Position numbers and translations under genes: made by a program. Below the pieces are notes generated by a model. That model did not search any database. It saw nothing but the letters and a program-made list of their open reading frames with translations, and was not told where the DNA came from. A DNA stretch of 64,000 nucleotides from Crotophaga sulcirostris. Its lineage: Eukaryota; Chordata; Aves; Cuculiformes; Crotophagidae. Shown in pieces: positions 25,601 through 36,749 of this stretch (position 1 is its first letter; each line of letters begins with the position of its first letter). The stretch covers positions 247,718 to 311,717 of the forward strand of contig VYZB01000374.1 of assembly GCA_013397455.1 (NCBI GenBank). Reading direction: 5' to 3'.

Positions 25601-28600
25601 AAGAAACCTATTTATGCTTTTTTACAGTCATTACTTTCCTAAAATAACAAAGCTGTGAGAAAAATGATTCAAAGAATTCAACTATACCATAGAAAAGCCA
25701 ACTGAAGTGAAAGAATGTGATTCTAACATAGTACGTATCCTGAGTGCTACTTTAAAAATCCACCTTTGCCGCTGTTTTATTTTTATTTGCAAATATATCA
25801 GATAAATTTCCTGTGTTTTTGGCAGTATTTTTGCTTCTCTGTAGGTCACAAAACATTTCAAAGGAAAGAGATCCCCCCCCTTTAATCCCTTCATAAGAAG
25901 ATAAAATATAAAATATAAATATATATAAAATATGAATAAATATATATGTATTATACATATGAAACATAAATTCTCTTTTAAAGTCATGGAATTCTTTGAT
26001 AGTGCTTTCTACGCCACAAGGGGATTACTGCAGAAAACTGTTGAAGTTCTAGTATTTCATGTAAATATTCAGTATGTGAGACCTGTTGAATCACAGACAT
26101 TCTTGAATTCTTTGAATAAATTTTCTCGTATTTTTGTTATTTTAGGAAAGTAATGACTTAAAGTATTGAGCTTTGATAGTTTTGCTGTGTTTTTGGGACC
26201 TTAGTAAGTTGTATAATTTATGTTTGTACTCAAAAGTGTCAGATTTTCCAGTAAAATCTGGTGACTTTAATATTTAAAAAAAAATGAGTCCCAAATCTCA
26301 ATCATCTGGCAAAGAAACCTGCCTACTAAGTAGTTGTTATCACTGATAGGTTCTGGCTGTGGTATTTTTATTTCCTGTTTGTAACATTTATCTTCTCATC
26401 ATTCTTGATATTTTTGCCTTTAATTAAAAGGGTATAATTGTAGATCAGGATAGTGATCTATTTATATTTTTTCAAAAGGTACATGGGATTTAATTGTGTG
26501 ACTCCTAATGGAATAGCTGACAATTCTAGATCAGTCTGTGGCAAATAATACTAATTTCAAAGTCTGTAGGTGGCCACTTTATTTTTACTCCAAAGTCTTT
26601 TTGTACTGTCTATTTTTCAGTTCTAGCTCAACTTACAGATTATTTAAAGAATTAATTATGTTTTAAATTTTTTTCAGACTATTAAATCACTGAAGGACTA
26701 TAAAATCTACTATCAAATCTACATTGCAAAAAAACAGGTTCTTTTATTTATGGGAACTTTTACAGATTAGTAGTTCTACTTGAAAACTGATGTGACATAT
26801 TCAGATTCTGTAAGCTGTGGCTTATAACTCATGTTCTGTTGAAAAACGCGAATTTTTACGACATTGTAACAAACAGTAAATTCTTCAATGTTTCTGTCAC
26901 ATATTCTCAAACAAATGGCAGATTAAGCGTGTCTTCCATCCTCAAACCCTTCTGGTCACTGTTCCTTATTGTGGATGATTCTGAAGTACCAGCATCAGCT
27001 ATATATAGAATTTATGACAAAGGGGGTGCATGAGCAATACTAATTGTAGAGAGTGAATTAATTAACCAGATATAAACCAAATATTAACCAAACTAAATAA
27101 CAGAATAATTAATTCCTTTTGACTACTATTTTCCCCAGTAATTTTTTTTCCAAGGAATGCACTAGGAGGCAGCAGAGCCGCGTAACAATCCAGTTTCCAA
27201 TTGTTTCCAAGCGTTTCGGGCCAGCGCTTCAGTATTCAGCGTTTTTGCTACGAATCACGTTTTCTGTGAAAGCTGTTGCACAAATACAAGATATCATGTT
27301 TTCTAAACACTGAATAAGCAGAATGAATAGTCTTTAAGTAATTATGTGTAGAATCTGTGTAGTTCTCTGTAATTATCATAGTTATAGAAATGGAGAGCTA
27401 AGACGAGTTTAAATGAAATACTGAAACTGTTTTTGGGAATATTCAAATTCTGATCTGAAGTAAGCTTCTGATTTCTAGATTTGGACAATTTTGGGTGGTA
27501 TTTTAGCTACCTGTATGCTTTATTTCTTAGGAAGGGAGAGACAGAAGGTCAAGAGAACTGACAGGAAAAGCAATGAAAGTTTTACTTAAAAAATTTCTAT
27601 TTGTTTTGTATAATTTATTCAGAAATTATTTTTGAAGTCTAGATTTAACTGATGGTGTTAACAGCTTTTCATGAGAATTTAAACCACTTTTGAGCTTCAA
27701 GGAATCTTGACCATTTCATCACCATTATGAATCTAATGACTGGAATATTTTGTTCTGTATTCTGGTGTGTGTGAGTGCACGAGAATTTCCAGACTCTTTG
27801 ATGGAGAGTTCTGTGTGAATGCAAATTCCTTTATAAATACCAGCTATTAATGTATTTATAGAAGAAATATTCCCAAACAGTGGAACAATGGAGCTTAAAG
27901 AAACTGTAAGAATAGCAGGAAACTTCTGTGAGATCTGGGGTCTTAGAGACTGTAAAATATCTCAATCTTTCACCATGATGGCTATCATTTAATTATTGTT
28001 AAGACTGGTGGTATTTAAAGAAGGCTGGCTACTTCTGAGATAGTTATCCTGCATGAAAGGATACACAAATAAATCTTAAAGATCTTTAAGGACTTTAATG
28101 TTAATAAGCTTACTATATTTATAGCTTGAACACATTGGAAAAAACAAGACTTTTGAGCGTCTTTTCTGTCTGTTAAGGGAAATAATGAACACTATCATGG
28201 GAAAAGATAGGCATCTTTCAAGAATGTAAATATTAGTTTCTATTTAAGCAACTGACCCATAACCAGAACAAAGTGTTTGAGTCGCTCAGTCCTTTTCTAG
28301 ATGAAGTCTTTACTTATCTTAGGTTATCTTAGCAGTCATTGCCCTATCTCTAACTACTGTTATTTTTTATGAATAGGTTATGGAGATGTTGTAGTACAGC
28401 CCTGTTTGGTTTTAATTTGTCTATTTCTTGTCTAGTTCCTCTTGATTTCAGTTCGGAGATTTTCTTTTTTTTGGCATCTCACATTTCATTGCCCTGTTTT
28501 AGTTGAGTTTTGGTCTTGGGTACAGCATAGAAATACTGGTCATGGGTTAGAGGGGAAAAAAATGGTTCATTGGAGGCTATTCCTTCATATTTTGAACCTT

Positions 28601-29372
28601 TTGTTCTGTGTCTATTGGTTAGTTTTAATAAAATAATTTACTTTTCTTGATATGTTTCTGATTCTGCTATATGTGGAGATAATCATGCCTGGGTCTTATT
28701 ATCCTCCTGTTTCTCTTAGAATTGGGCAATTTTTCATTAGTACCAAGGGCTTGTTTGCAAGATTAAACTTCATAGCAGAAAATCGGCCGCAGATGTACAT
28801 TTCTGTTAATACTCATTACAGGATCAATGGGATCAGTTAATACCTTGTGTGTGGATATATATAAGCAATAATAACCATCAAGTGTATCAGGGACACATAC
28901 CAGCAACATAAAAATAAAGCATTATGATACTCAGGAGAGAAACATCTTTCAAATACTCTGAAAACAATTCCATCTTCTGGGTTTTTTTACAGTGTTTTCT
29001 TGTTAGCAAAATATACCTGATAATGTATTTTTATTTGTTTAATATAAATTTGCTTAAATGAAAACAGTACATAAGCTTTAATAATTTAGTAAGTTTTCAG
29101 AGTTAAAATACGTTAATAATGGCACAACAAGGAACAACATGAAAAACAGATACAATATATAAATTCTTAAGTGGATAATAAACTATTTCAAGTGTTCTTT
29201 CAGCACTTGCAACAGCTGTTTCGGCCCTGTCTTTTCCCTAGAGACGTCATAGAGTATTACAGAGTAGTATTTGTGTGCTTAATCTTAATTTTTTTCACAT
29301 GGTCACTATTTTTAGGACAGAGCTCCCTCATTGTGCCTTCAAAGCCCCATCCACTCATCCGAGCATCCTCAA
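25601..29372. other. AT-rich single-copy DNA downstream of the gag remnant
   Basis: No pol- or env-like motif or LTR pair was recognised, and no exon. A T-rich/AT-rich tract with ATATATAAAATATG repeats lies at about 25895-25965, and C runs occur near 25871-25878. The longest frames (101 codons minus, across the AT tract) are compositionally driven. Confidence 0.5.
25895..25965. repeat. AT-rich simple repeat
   Basis: Repeats of AAAATATAAATAT type make a low-complexity block of about 70 bp. It lies about 300 bp beyond the gag remnant and has no recognisable coding meaning. Confidence 0.8.
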
Positions 29373-29608
29373 GTCACAGTATCACAGTATCACAAGGTTG
29401 GAAAGGACCTCTGAGATCATCGAGTCCAACCTAGAACCGAACCCAACACCAACCCCAACCCATCATCTAAACCCTGGCACTGAGTGCCTCAGCCAATCTC
29501 CTCTTAAACACCTCCAGGGTTGGCGACTCCACCGCCTCCCTGGGCAGCGCATTCCCATGGCCAATCACCCTTTCAGGGAAGAATTTTTTCCTAATATCAA
29601 GCCTAAAG
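29373..29608 (-). mobile_element. CR1 LINE 3' end, minus strand, about 235 bp
   Basis: A young CR1 copy in reverse orientation. It starts with TCACAGTATCACAGTATCAC (tail octamers), contains an additional CCAACCCC repeat in the ACACCAACCCCAACCC stretch, and extends to CCTAATATCAAGCCTAAAG before the 5' truncation. A plus-strand frame of 118 codons across it is an accident of the repeat. Confidence 0.92.
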
Positions 29609-31405
29609 TTGCTACTTTTTTCTTTCTATGAGTGTGTATTTTGGATAAGCAATGACTTTGCTAAGGACATTGTCGCTGTAAAACAAATGTGGGCCTCAGG
29701 CCAGCAAAGCACTTGCACATTAATAGTTAAATACATAGTTAACTGTTGCATTTGACTGCAGCAGAACTGCTTACATATTTTCAACTCTGGACATACTGAA
29801 GTGCTTTGGTGGATTGGTGCCCACATGCAATGCCAAGGAAGAGCAACAAATTTGCGTTATATTACTGAACTGGGCCCTCTGATACACATATAGATCTGCA
29901 AAGTCAAAAACCAAACAAATCCCTATTTTATAGTGCAAATATTTTAGTTATTTAAACATATGGCTTTTATAAATATCACAGGGTTAATTAAAAAAAAACC
30001 AAATAGCTATTCATTTTTACTTGCTCTTATGGTGGGTATTACCATGCTTTGATAGATTGGCAGTTGTTTTAAAAATGCATAAGGACTCGTGTATCAGGCT
30101 GAGACCTAGGGAGCTTTTCAGATTTAGGGCTTCTTCCCCATAAAATATGATTTGGAGGGAAAGCTGGAGAAAGTGAATAATTCTGTGGTTTAAGTGAGAA
30201 AAAAGAGTGTTTGAACAGAGTAGCAGTGTCAAGAAATCCATGCTAAGAGGAACTCCCTTAGTTTAAATGTTATTGCTCTCATTGGTAGAGTTGTGTTAGG
30301 GAGTTTGTGATATCTTGTGCTGGGAAAGATGAAAAATATGCAAATGAGGTTATTTTTGAAAGGTGTTTTATTTTAAAAAATATTTAAACCCCAAAGCATT
30401 GACAACTGTTATGCTAGAGGTTAGTGAGGTGGCTATAAAGGCAACATAAGCCCTGTGTGTGTGTAGTGTATCTGCATACGTCTTCAGGCAACTGGATCTC
30501 AGGTCTTACTCAAGCTCTTTAATCAACACACATAACGTTTCAGGTAGTATTTCAGAATATGAAAAATGCATCCTTTTAAAACAGCATGTGTAATCAGCCT
30601 AAATCTGCTTTACAGAGTTGGGGATTCGAGCTAAAGGGTACTGCTGGAGTCTGACACTGATATATTGGCTAATGTTGGTTACGTGCTGGGAACTACCTGT
30701 GTGCTCTAGCACTGGAAGGCAGTCCATTAGTGCCTGAATTAATGCACTCAGGGACTTCTAATTCTTCACAGAATCTATTTCCATATTTAATTACGGGAAA
30801 CTCGTAGAAAAAAAGTTACAAAGCACCTTCTTCATCCATTTCATTGTCAACGGGAGTGGTGATTAGTAATTCTTCTTCAAGTTATATTGCAGTGTTCACT
30901 TAAAATAATGCAGCTCCTTGCTGAGTTTGCTCCAATTAAGCCATATTTTATTTGCTAATGACTTACAAAGTTGACAATGACCTTGAAGTTGGTATTGTCA
31001 ACACTTCTTGGCATAAAGAGCTAGGTGATTTAGAGTTATTAAGAGTGCATCAATTTATTCTTTAGTCTTTGTCGGTATTTTTTTAAAAGCTTTTTAATTC
31101 CATTATGGATAGGATACTTCACAGGTTAGTACAGGTTAGTAAGTTAAGTAACAGTTCATTTATATTGTTTTTACAGCAGATTTTAAAGATTGTGTATATA
31201 TAAGACAACTCATTTAGTGTTTTTGAGTTTGAAAAAGTGTACTAAACTGGGTCATCTTTACAATTGAGTAGCTTTAGTGATACAAGTGCAACTTATTATT
31301 GTCACATTTCTGTTAGCTGTAAGTCACATATAAATACATTTATAAATATTTAGATGTTGAATTTCACTGTTTCAGAAGTTGCACTTTATCATGGTGTACT
31401 TTATT

Positions 31406-31603
31406 TCATAGAATCAGAGAATCAGAGAATGGTTTGGATTGGAAGAGACTGTGGAGGTCATAGCCTCCCTGGGTAACCTGTTCTAGTGTTTCACCACCCT
31501 CAGTGTAAAAAGTTTCTTCCTAATGTCTAGTCTGAACTTGTCTTTTAAACTAAAACCTCATGAAGCTTTCAGAAGTCCATTTCTGCAGCCTGTCCAGGTG
31601 CCA
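31406..31603 (-). mobile_element. Older CR1 LINE 3' end of a different subfamily, minus strand
   Basis: The sequence TCATAGAATCAGAGAATCAG, then GGTTTGGATTGGAAGAGACT, CCTCCCTGGGTAACCTGTTC and TTTCTTCCTAATGTCTAGTC, corresponds to the reverse complement of a classical avian CR1 3' end. Its tail uses the ATTCTATG/GATTCTATG-type octamer, unlike the GATACTGT copies in this window. It is more diverged from what I remember of the consensus, so it is probably an older insertion. It ends near CAGCCTGTCCAGGTGCC. Confidence 0.82.
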
Positions 31604-31608
31604 GAGAA

Positions 31609-31790
31609 TGACTATATTTGACTTTCATTTTTTTTTTTATTTTTTTTTTTATTTTCTTTGGATTTGCAAAACATGGAAGACTTTATATGTCAAGAAAGTG
31701 CATACTTTTCACTGTCAGAGAAACCGATAGTAAAGCATTTGAAATGTTTAATATGTTTAGTATGTTTGATATGTGTTTCTAAATATATGA
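31609..31790. repeat. T-rich tract plus ATGTTTRRT-type short tandem repeat
   Basis: T-runs at about 31628-31653 are followed, at 31744-31772, by three or four imperfect copies of a 9-10 bp unit (ATGTTTAAT, ATGTTTAGT, ATGTTTGAT). This short segment separates two CR1 copies of different age in the same orientation. Confidence 0.7.
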
Positions 31791-31943
31791 CAGTATCACA
31801 GTATTACAAGGTTGGAAAGGACCTCTGAGATCATCGAGTCCAACCTAGAACCCAACACCAACCCCAAGCCATCACCTAAACCCTGGCACTGAGTGCCTCA
31901 TCCAATCTCCTCTTAAACACCTCCAGGGTTGGCGACTCCACCT
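31791..31943 (-). mobile_element. CR1 LINE 3' end, minus strand, about 150 bp
   Basis: A young copy: CAGTATCACAGTATTACAAG tail, hairpin region, then the block TGGCACTGAGTGCCTCATCC through GGGTTGGCGACTCCACC, where it is abruptly 5'-truncated. It lies about 190 bp beyond the older CR1, in the same orientation. Confidence 0.9.
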
Positions 31944-32054
31944 TGCTTGGTGTAAGGTTCATCTACTTGTCAAGTGTTGCCCCAGAAAAGAGAAGAAAAA
32001 ATGTACCTGTTAAGTCATCTCAAAGGAGAATGACAATCTGCACATTTTGTTCTC

Positions 32055-32060
32055 CTTGTG

Positions 32061-32091
<31 letters not shown>

Positions 32092-32150
32092 ATGTATATA
32101 TATTTTAGATATATATATAATATATACATATATATTTTATATTTTTAGAG
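32055..32150. repeat. TA/TG microsatellite
   Basis: TGTGTGTATATATATATA grades into TATATGTATATATA units and ATATATAATATATACATA. It produces long tyrosine/isoleucine-rich frames that are not genes. Such tracts are often length-polymorphic. Confidence 0.92.
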
Positions 32151-35100
32151 TTTATTGTTAGTAATTTAATCTCCAGACCCACAAACTGACTTCTCTTTTT
32201 AGAACTGATGTCTGTCTGGGGGGGATTCACTTTGGAGTTTTTTTTCACATTTTTATCTGCCAGAGAAATTAACTCTAACTAGCTGCTGCCTGTTCAACGT
32301 TTTCCCAGATGATAGAGGATATGTTTGAGATCAGGGCGATCCAATTTGTGAAGACCCCCACTAGTGGAGTTAGAATGTACAAGACACACCATGAGAAGAT
32401 TCTGTACCATTAATAATAACATCACACCGTTCTTTATTAATACCATGATGAAATGTAGGTAATTCCACAAAATTAACTATATAAAAATACAATATGCTTA
32501 TCCTTATTTTAGACTAAAAAAGAAATTAGATTTCTGTAATCTGTCAACAATTTAAGCTAATTTTAAGTAGTCCGTTCTGTACATATGTGGGCAATTTTTT
32601 TTTTCTATCATGCATTAACCAGCTGTAAAAAATGCCTTACAGAGCCGCTTGGTGGTGCTGTCCCCCTTTTACTCTGAAAATTCAGTTTAGCTCTCATGCT
32701 TCCTTTATAATAATGATCATTTTAAACTTCTTTAAATGGTGAAGGAGGAAGAATTGTAAAAATAAGAAAAATATTTTTGTTTCTCTTTTCTGTGTTTTTC
32801 TGTTCTTTTTATTGTGAGAATATATACAATGGATATAGAGAGATATAGATGTGTAAAAAAGAAATCTAATCTGAGGAAGACATTTATATTTTCAGGATTC
32901 TTAAGTTATTTGTGCATAATGAAGGAAAAATATGACTAAGTTTTTTTCTGACATAGGACTGACTTCAATGCTAGAATTATTGAATTAGAAAAATATGCTT
33001 AACCTGGATACATATTCTGTTAATGGTAGGAAAATATTAATTTTTCAAAATACTGGGAGGATGCTGGTCTTTGAACAGAAGCTGTGTGTGCATAGCCAGT
33101 CTTATTTTCAGTTTGTATCTCTGAGAATGTTCTCTCTCGTCAATACGTCGAGTTTGTTAGAAATCATGTAAAAATTGCTGTGAATTACGTTGATGGGTTT
33201 AGAATTAGTGAAATTTTAGATATATAATGTATTTGCTGGTTGGTTTCTGGTCTCTAAAGACCCACTCAGTCTACAGACCATGTTAATTCAGTTTTTGTGT
33301 GCTGTTTGTTTAGCATGAGTTTGATTCTTTAAGCACGTAATGATTTAATTGGATGAGTAATTTTGGTAGGTGAGATAATATTATGTCTATGAGGTGTTTT
33401 TCATTGATATTTCTCTGCACCATTCTACTAAAAGCAGCTTTTGCTGTGAATCATGCATATATTCTTGTTAGTTCTTCATCAGGAGTCTCCAATTTTCACT
33501 TTTTTTTAATCATAAAAATATTTTTGAGTTGAGAGTTTGCACTGAAGTTTTGGGATTAAGTACTTCAACTATTGATTTTCATACTAACAACTATAAGTTC
33601 TGCTACAAATTCCAACAGTTTACTGTTTGTGGGTTTTTTGCATGATTTTAACTATTGTAGAATGACCTTTAATAGTCTAGACCAACTTTTGTGTCTATAC
33701 ATAGAGTTGAAAATGAAGCTGAGAAGTCAGTAGTGAAGTGAAAACATACATTTGTACGGACTTTGTGAGTCAAAATAATATGTTCTATCCAGTTTAGTAC
33801 ATTTTCTTCAGCCATTTATAACTCATGTCTACAATCTAGATGTGTTCATGTTGGAAACTAGAAATTTAGACTCCAGCCTTGGGAGGAGGGGGAGGTATGG
33901 CACAAACACATAGTAGAACAAAATGAAAGTGCGTGAACAGAAAATCTGAATTTTTTTTATGTACCACACCTTAAATGTAATTGTTGCTTCTGGTTTAACT
34001 TCCATAAAATCTGTTGAATAGAACATAACTAGATGTGTGTTTGACAGCTTGAAAGATGAATATGTAGATGTGTGCAGAGAGCATATTGGACAGATGAGTG
34101 GTCCATTGAGCAGGATTTTAGTGCCAAGACCTGTAACTGATGCAGACAAGGATAACTTGAATTTTGTTCCATTTCCCATTTTTATCTATTTTGGTCTATA
34201 CAGTTTGAAGTTAAATTGTTAATCAGTTTATGGCAATCATCACAGCATCCCTGGGAGAGGTATCTATGCTCAGCTTGTTGCGTTGTGTACAGCTTAAGAA
34301 GCATAGAAGCAATTCTGTATAGGAATTAAAATGAAAAATTTAACTGGAGTAAGTGAGAAAACACTTCAAAAAAATTGTTTCTCCGGTGAAATATGCTGTC
34401 TGTAATCGCAAGCTGCCTACCTGCTGGGCTGCATTGGATTTGTAAATCCTCAGAGCTCCCTTAACTGATAACTGAAGTTATTGTTCTCTGTAGTTTCAGC
34501 ATTACCCTTCCCAATGTTGTTTGTGAGACAAACTGATGTTATTAGGGAATTGTTAGTTTCACAACTGCTCTAAGAGAGAACAACTGGATTGAGGGGATTG
34601 AGAGTGAAGATTGTGTGAGTGAGGAAATGAGATGAAAACCTGCTTGGAGGTCTTTGCAATGTAATAAAATTAAACCACTTGATGGTTTATATTGTAATTA
34701 TAGTATATTTAGCAAAAAAACCCCTACAGATAAGATTTGCTATCAGCATGTAAGTAATGGTCATACTTTATTTTTGGCTATTTTAGCTGTGCTTTGTAGA
34801 AAGGGCAAAATTCTTGCTAAGAAATTGGGGAATTCTTTGGCTTAAAATGTTTTATTTTCCTTCCCTGTACATTGGGGTGCTACTTATTCTACCCTGAAAT
34901 ATAAAGGAATATGTTTTAGTAATTTAACGGAAAACACTGTGAGTTTAAACTTCAAGAAGGGCCAGGACCTAGGCAATATGATGTAACTCTTTTTTATTTC
35001 CTTATTCCAAAATTGTTGTGTTTGTTGTCTAGAATTATTTTGTTGTATATTTTGGTTTTGTTTGCATTGTGCTGATATATTTTCATTTTTTAGCCTTTCT

Positions 35101-36327
35101 CTTTGCAGCACTCAGGCTCGTTCGCTTTTCCTGAGCTCTTATACTTCATGAAGACTTTCCTTTCACACACGCAGACATTTCTGCTTGTTTCACTGGGAGC
35201 ATAATCCTTACAGTTATTAATTTTGCTGTGGTTTCAGTGCAGTGAACACATTTTTAAAGGTTTATTTTACTGAAAGCCAATTTACTTTATACTTGATGGC
35301 TTATAAAAGAAATTATCTACTTTCAGTAACATGATTGAGCTTTTGACTCATCCAGGCTGGTCTCCTGCCACACCTGATAGACTTTTTGCACATTAGAATG
35401 TGCTTTGAGGAAAATGTTCTTGAATTTCAATCAGCTCAGCTGTTCTTAGCCCCTTGGCAATTCAAAGCCATGTCCTATAGGATACAGTCAAACAGATCCC
35501 TGAGGAAGTCGAAGCTAGGAGATGTGCTCTGCCGAGCTTGTTACTGAAAAGACAGATTCTTTGGGGATGTGAAGGTCAAAGTGATGGTGAAATTTAAGAT
35601 CCTGAGAGAAATGTGCAAGGCAAATAGCAAAATTAAGTTTTATTTAACTGATGCTTATTTTAGCCCTTTCTCTTGATTTCCAAGGGGTTCATCATCAAAA
35701 ATGATGTAGGAAAGTATTTCCCTAGTTGAGCTTATGGCCTCGTGTTAAGAGGAAGGCATCTCATTTGTGTCTGTAACTTCCTGTAGAGTTCCTCATTAAG
35801 AGACTGTAGACTCTATATTTCTGCTACTGTGCAAGTGTTCATTAAGATAGTAGAGAATGTAGGTATGGCCATTACTTCCTACTCTGTGTACCTTAGGAGT
35901 ATAAATGATCGGCTCTAATTTCTTTTAAACAAAACAACAACAAGAAAAGACTTCAGGTTTCGGTTTGTGCATCCCATCCTCAAACTTCAAGCATTCTATT
36001 ACACTCAAAAAAGTATAATAGAAAGTTAGCATGAAAAGTTTAGGAAGGTCAAGATTTTAGAATCTCTTCCAGTGACTGCTGCCTGGTGTAAGAAGCAGTA
36101 TGATCGATATGCTGCCTGATGTCAATTGTGTTTGTAGGCAAGTAACAATCTGTGTTTGTTATAAAAGGCACTTAAGCATGTAAATCTGACCTGTAAATTC
36201 CAAGCCTATGACTGCAGACCATTTCCAGTTTGCATTTTTGTGAATCTGATCTTAAATGCCTAAACCAGACATTCCTGCTGTAGGCTCTTAAGCTTTCGTT
36301 TTATGCTGTGTTAGTTAATTAACAAAG
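32151..36327. other. Single-copy AT-rich DNA, no gene recognised
   Basis: A minus-strand frame of 116 codons (33829-34179) and an overlapping plus frame (34037-34222) share the same DNA. Neither has a recognisable domain, and a stretch open on both strands is expected to arise by chance here. No repeat family was seen. Confidence 0.5.
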
Positions 36328-36749
36328 ATGGGGAAGGGTTTGGAGCACAAGCCCTGTGAGGAGCGACTGAGGGAGCTGGGGCTGTTTAGCCTGGAGAAGA
36401 GGAGGCTCAGGGGAGACCTTATTGCTCTCTACAACTGCCTGAAAGGAGGTTGTAGTCAGGCAGGGGTTGGTCTCTTCTCCTAGGCAACCAGTGACAGAAC
36501 AAGAGGACATGGACTCGAGCTTCATCAGGGGAGGTTTAGGCTTGATATTAGGAAAAAATTCTCCACTGAAAGGGTGATTGGCCATTGGAATGCGCTGCCC
36601 AGGGAGGTGGTGGAGTCACCAACCCTGGAGGTGTTTAAGGGCAGATTGGCTGAGGCCCTCAGTGCCAGGGTTTAGATGATGGGTTGGTGTTGGGTTCTAG
36701 GTTGGACTCAGTGATCTCAGAGGTCCCTTCCAACCTTGTGATACTGTGA
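36328..36749 (+). mobile_element. CR1 LINE 3' end, longest young copy (about 420 bp)
   Basis: It begins at ATGGGGAAGGGTTTGGAGCA and contains CTGAGGGAGCTGGGGCTG, TTTAGCCTGGAGAAGAGGAG, the CTCAGGGGAGACCTTATTGC block and then the whole 3' part seen in the shorter copies, ending GATACTGTGA. This is the most complete young copy in the window and defines the subfamily's 3' region. It has no reverse-transcriptase motif and cannot move by itself. Confidence 0.94.

Noticed and set aside
29275..29631. 118-codon plus-strand frame
   Set aside because: Most of it is the antisense of the CR1 copy at 29373-29608.
31943..32161. Tyrosine/isoleucine-rich frame
   Set aside because: Its second half is the TA microsatellite read as protein.
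33829..34222. Overlapping 116-codon minus and 61-codon plus frames
   Set aside because: Both strands are open over the same DNA, with no splice or family support for either.
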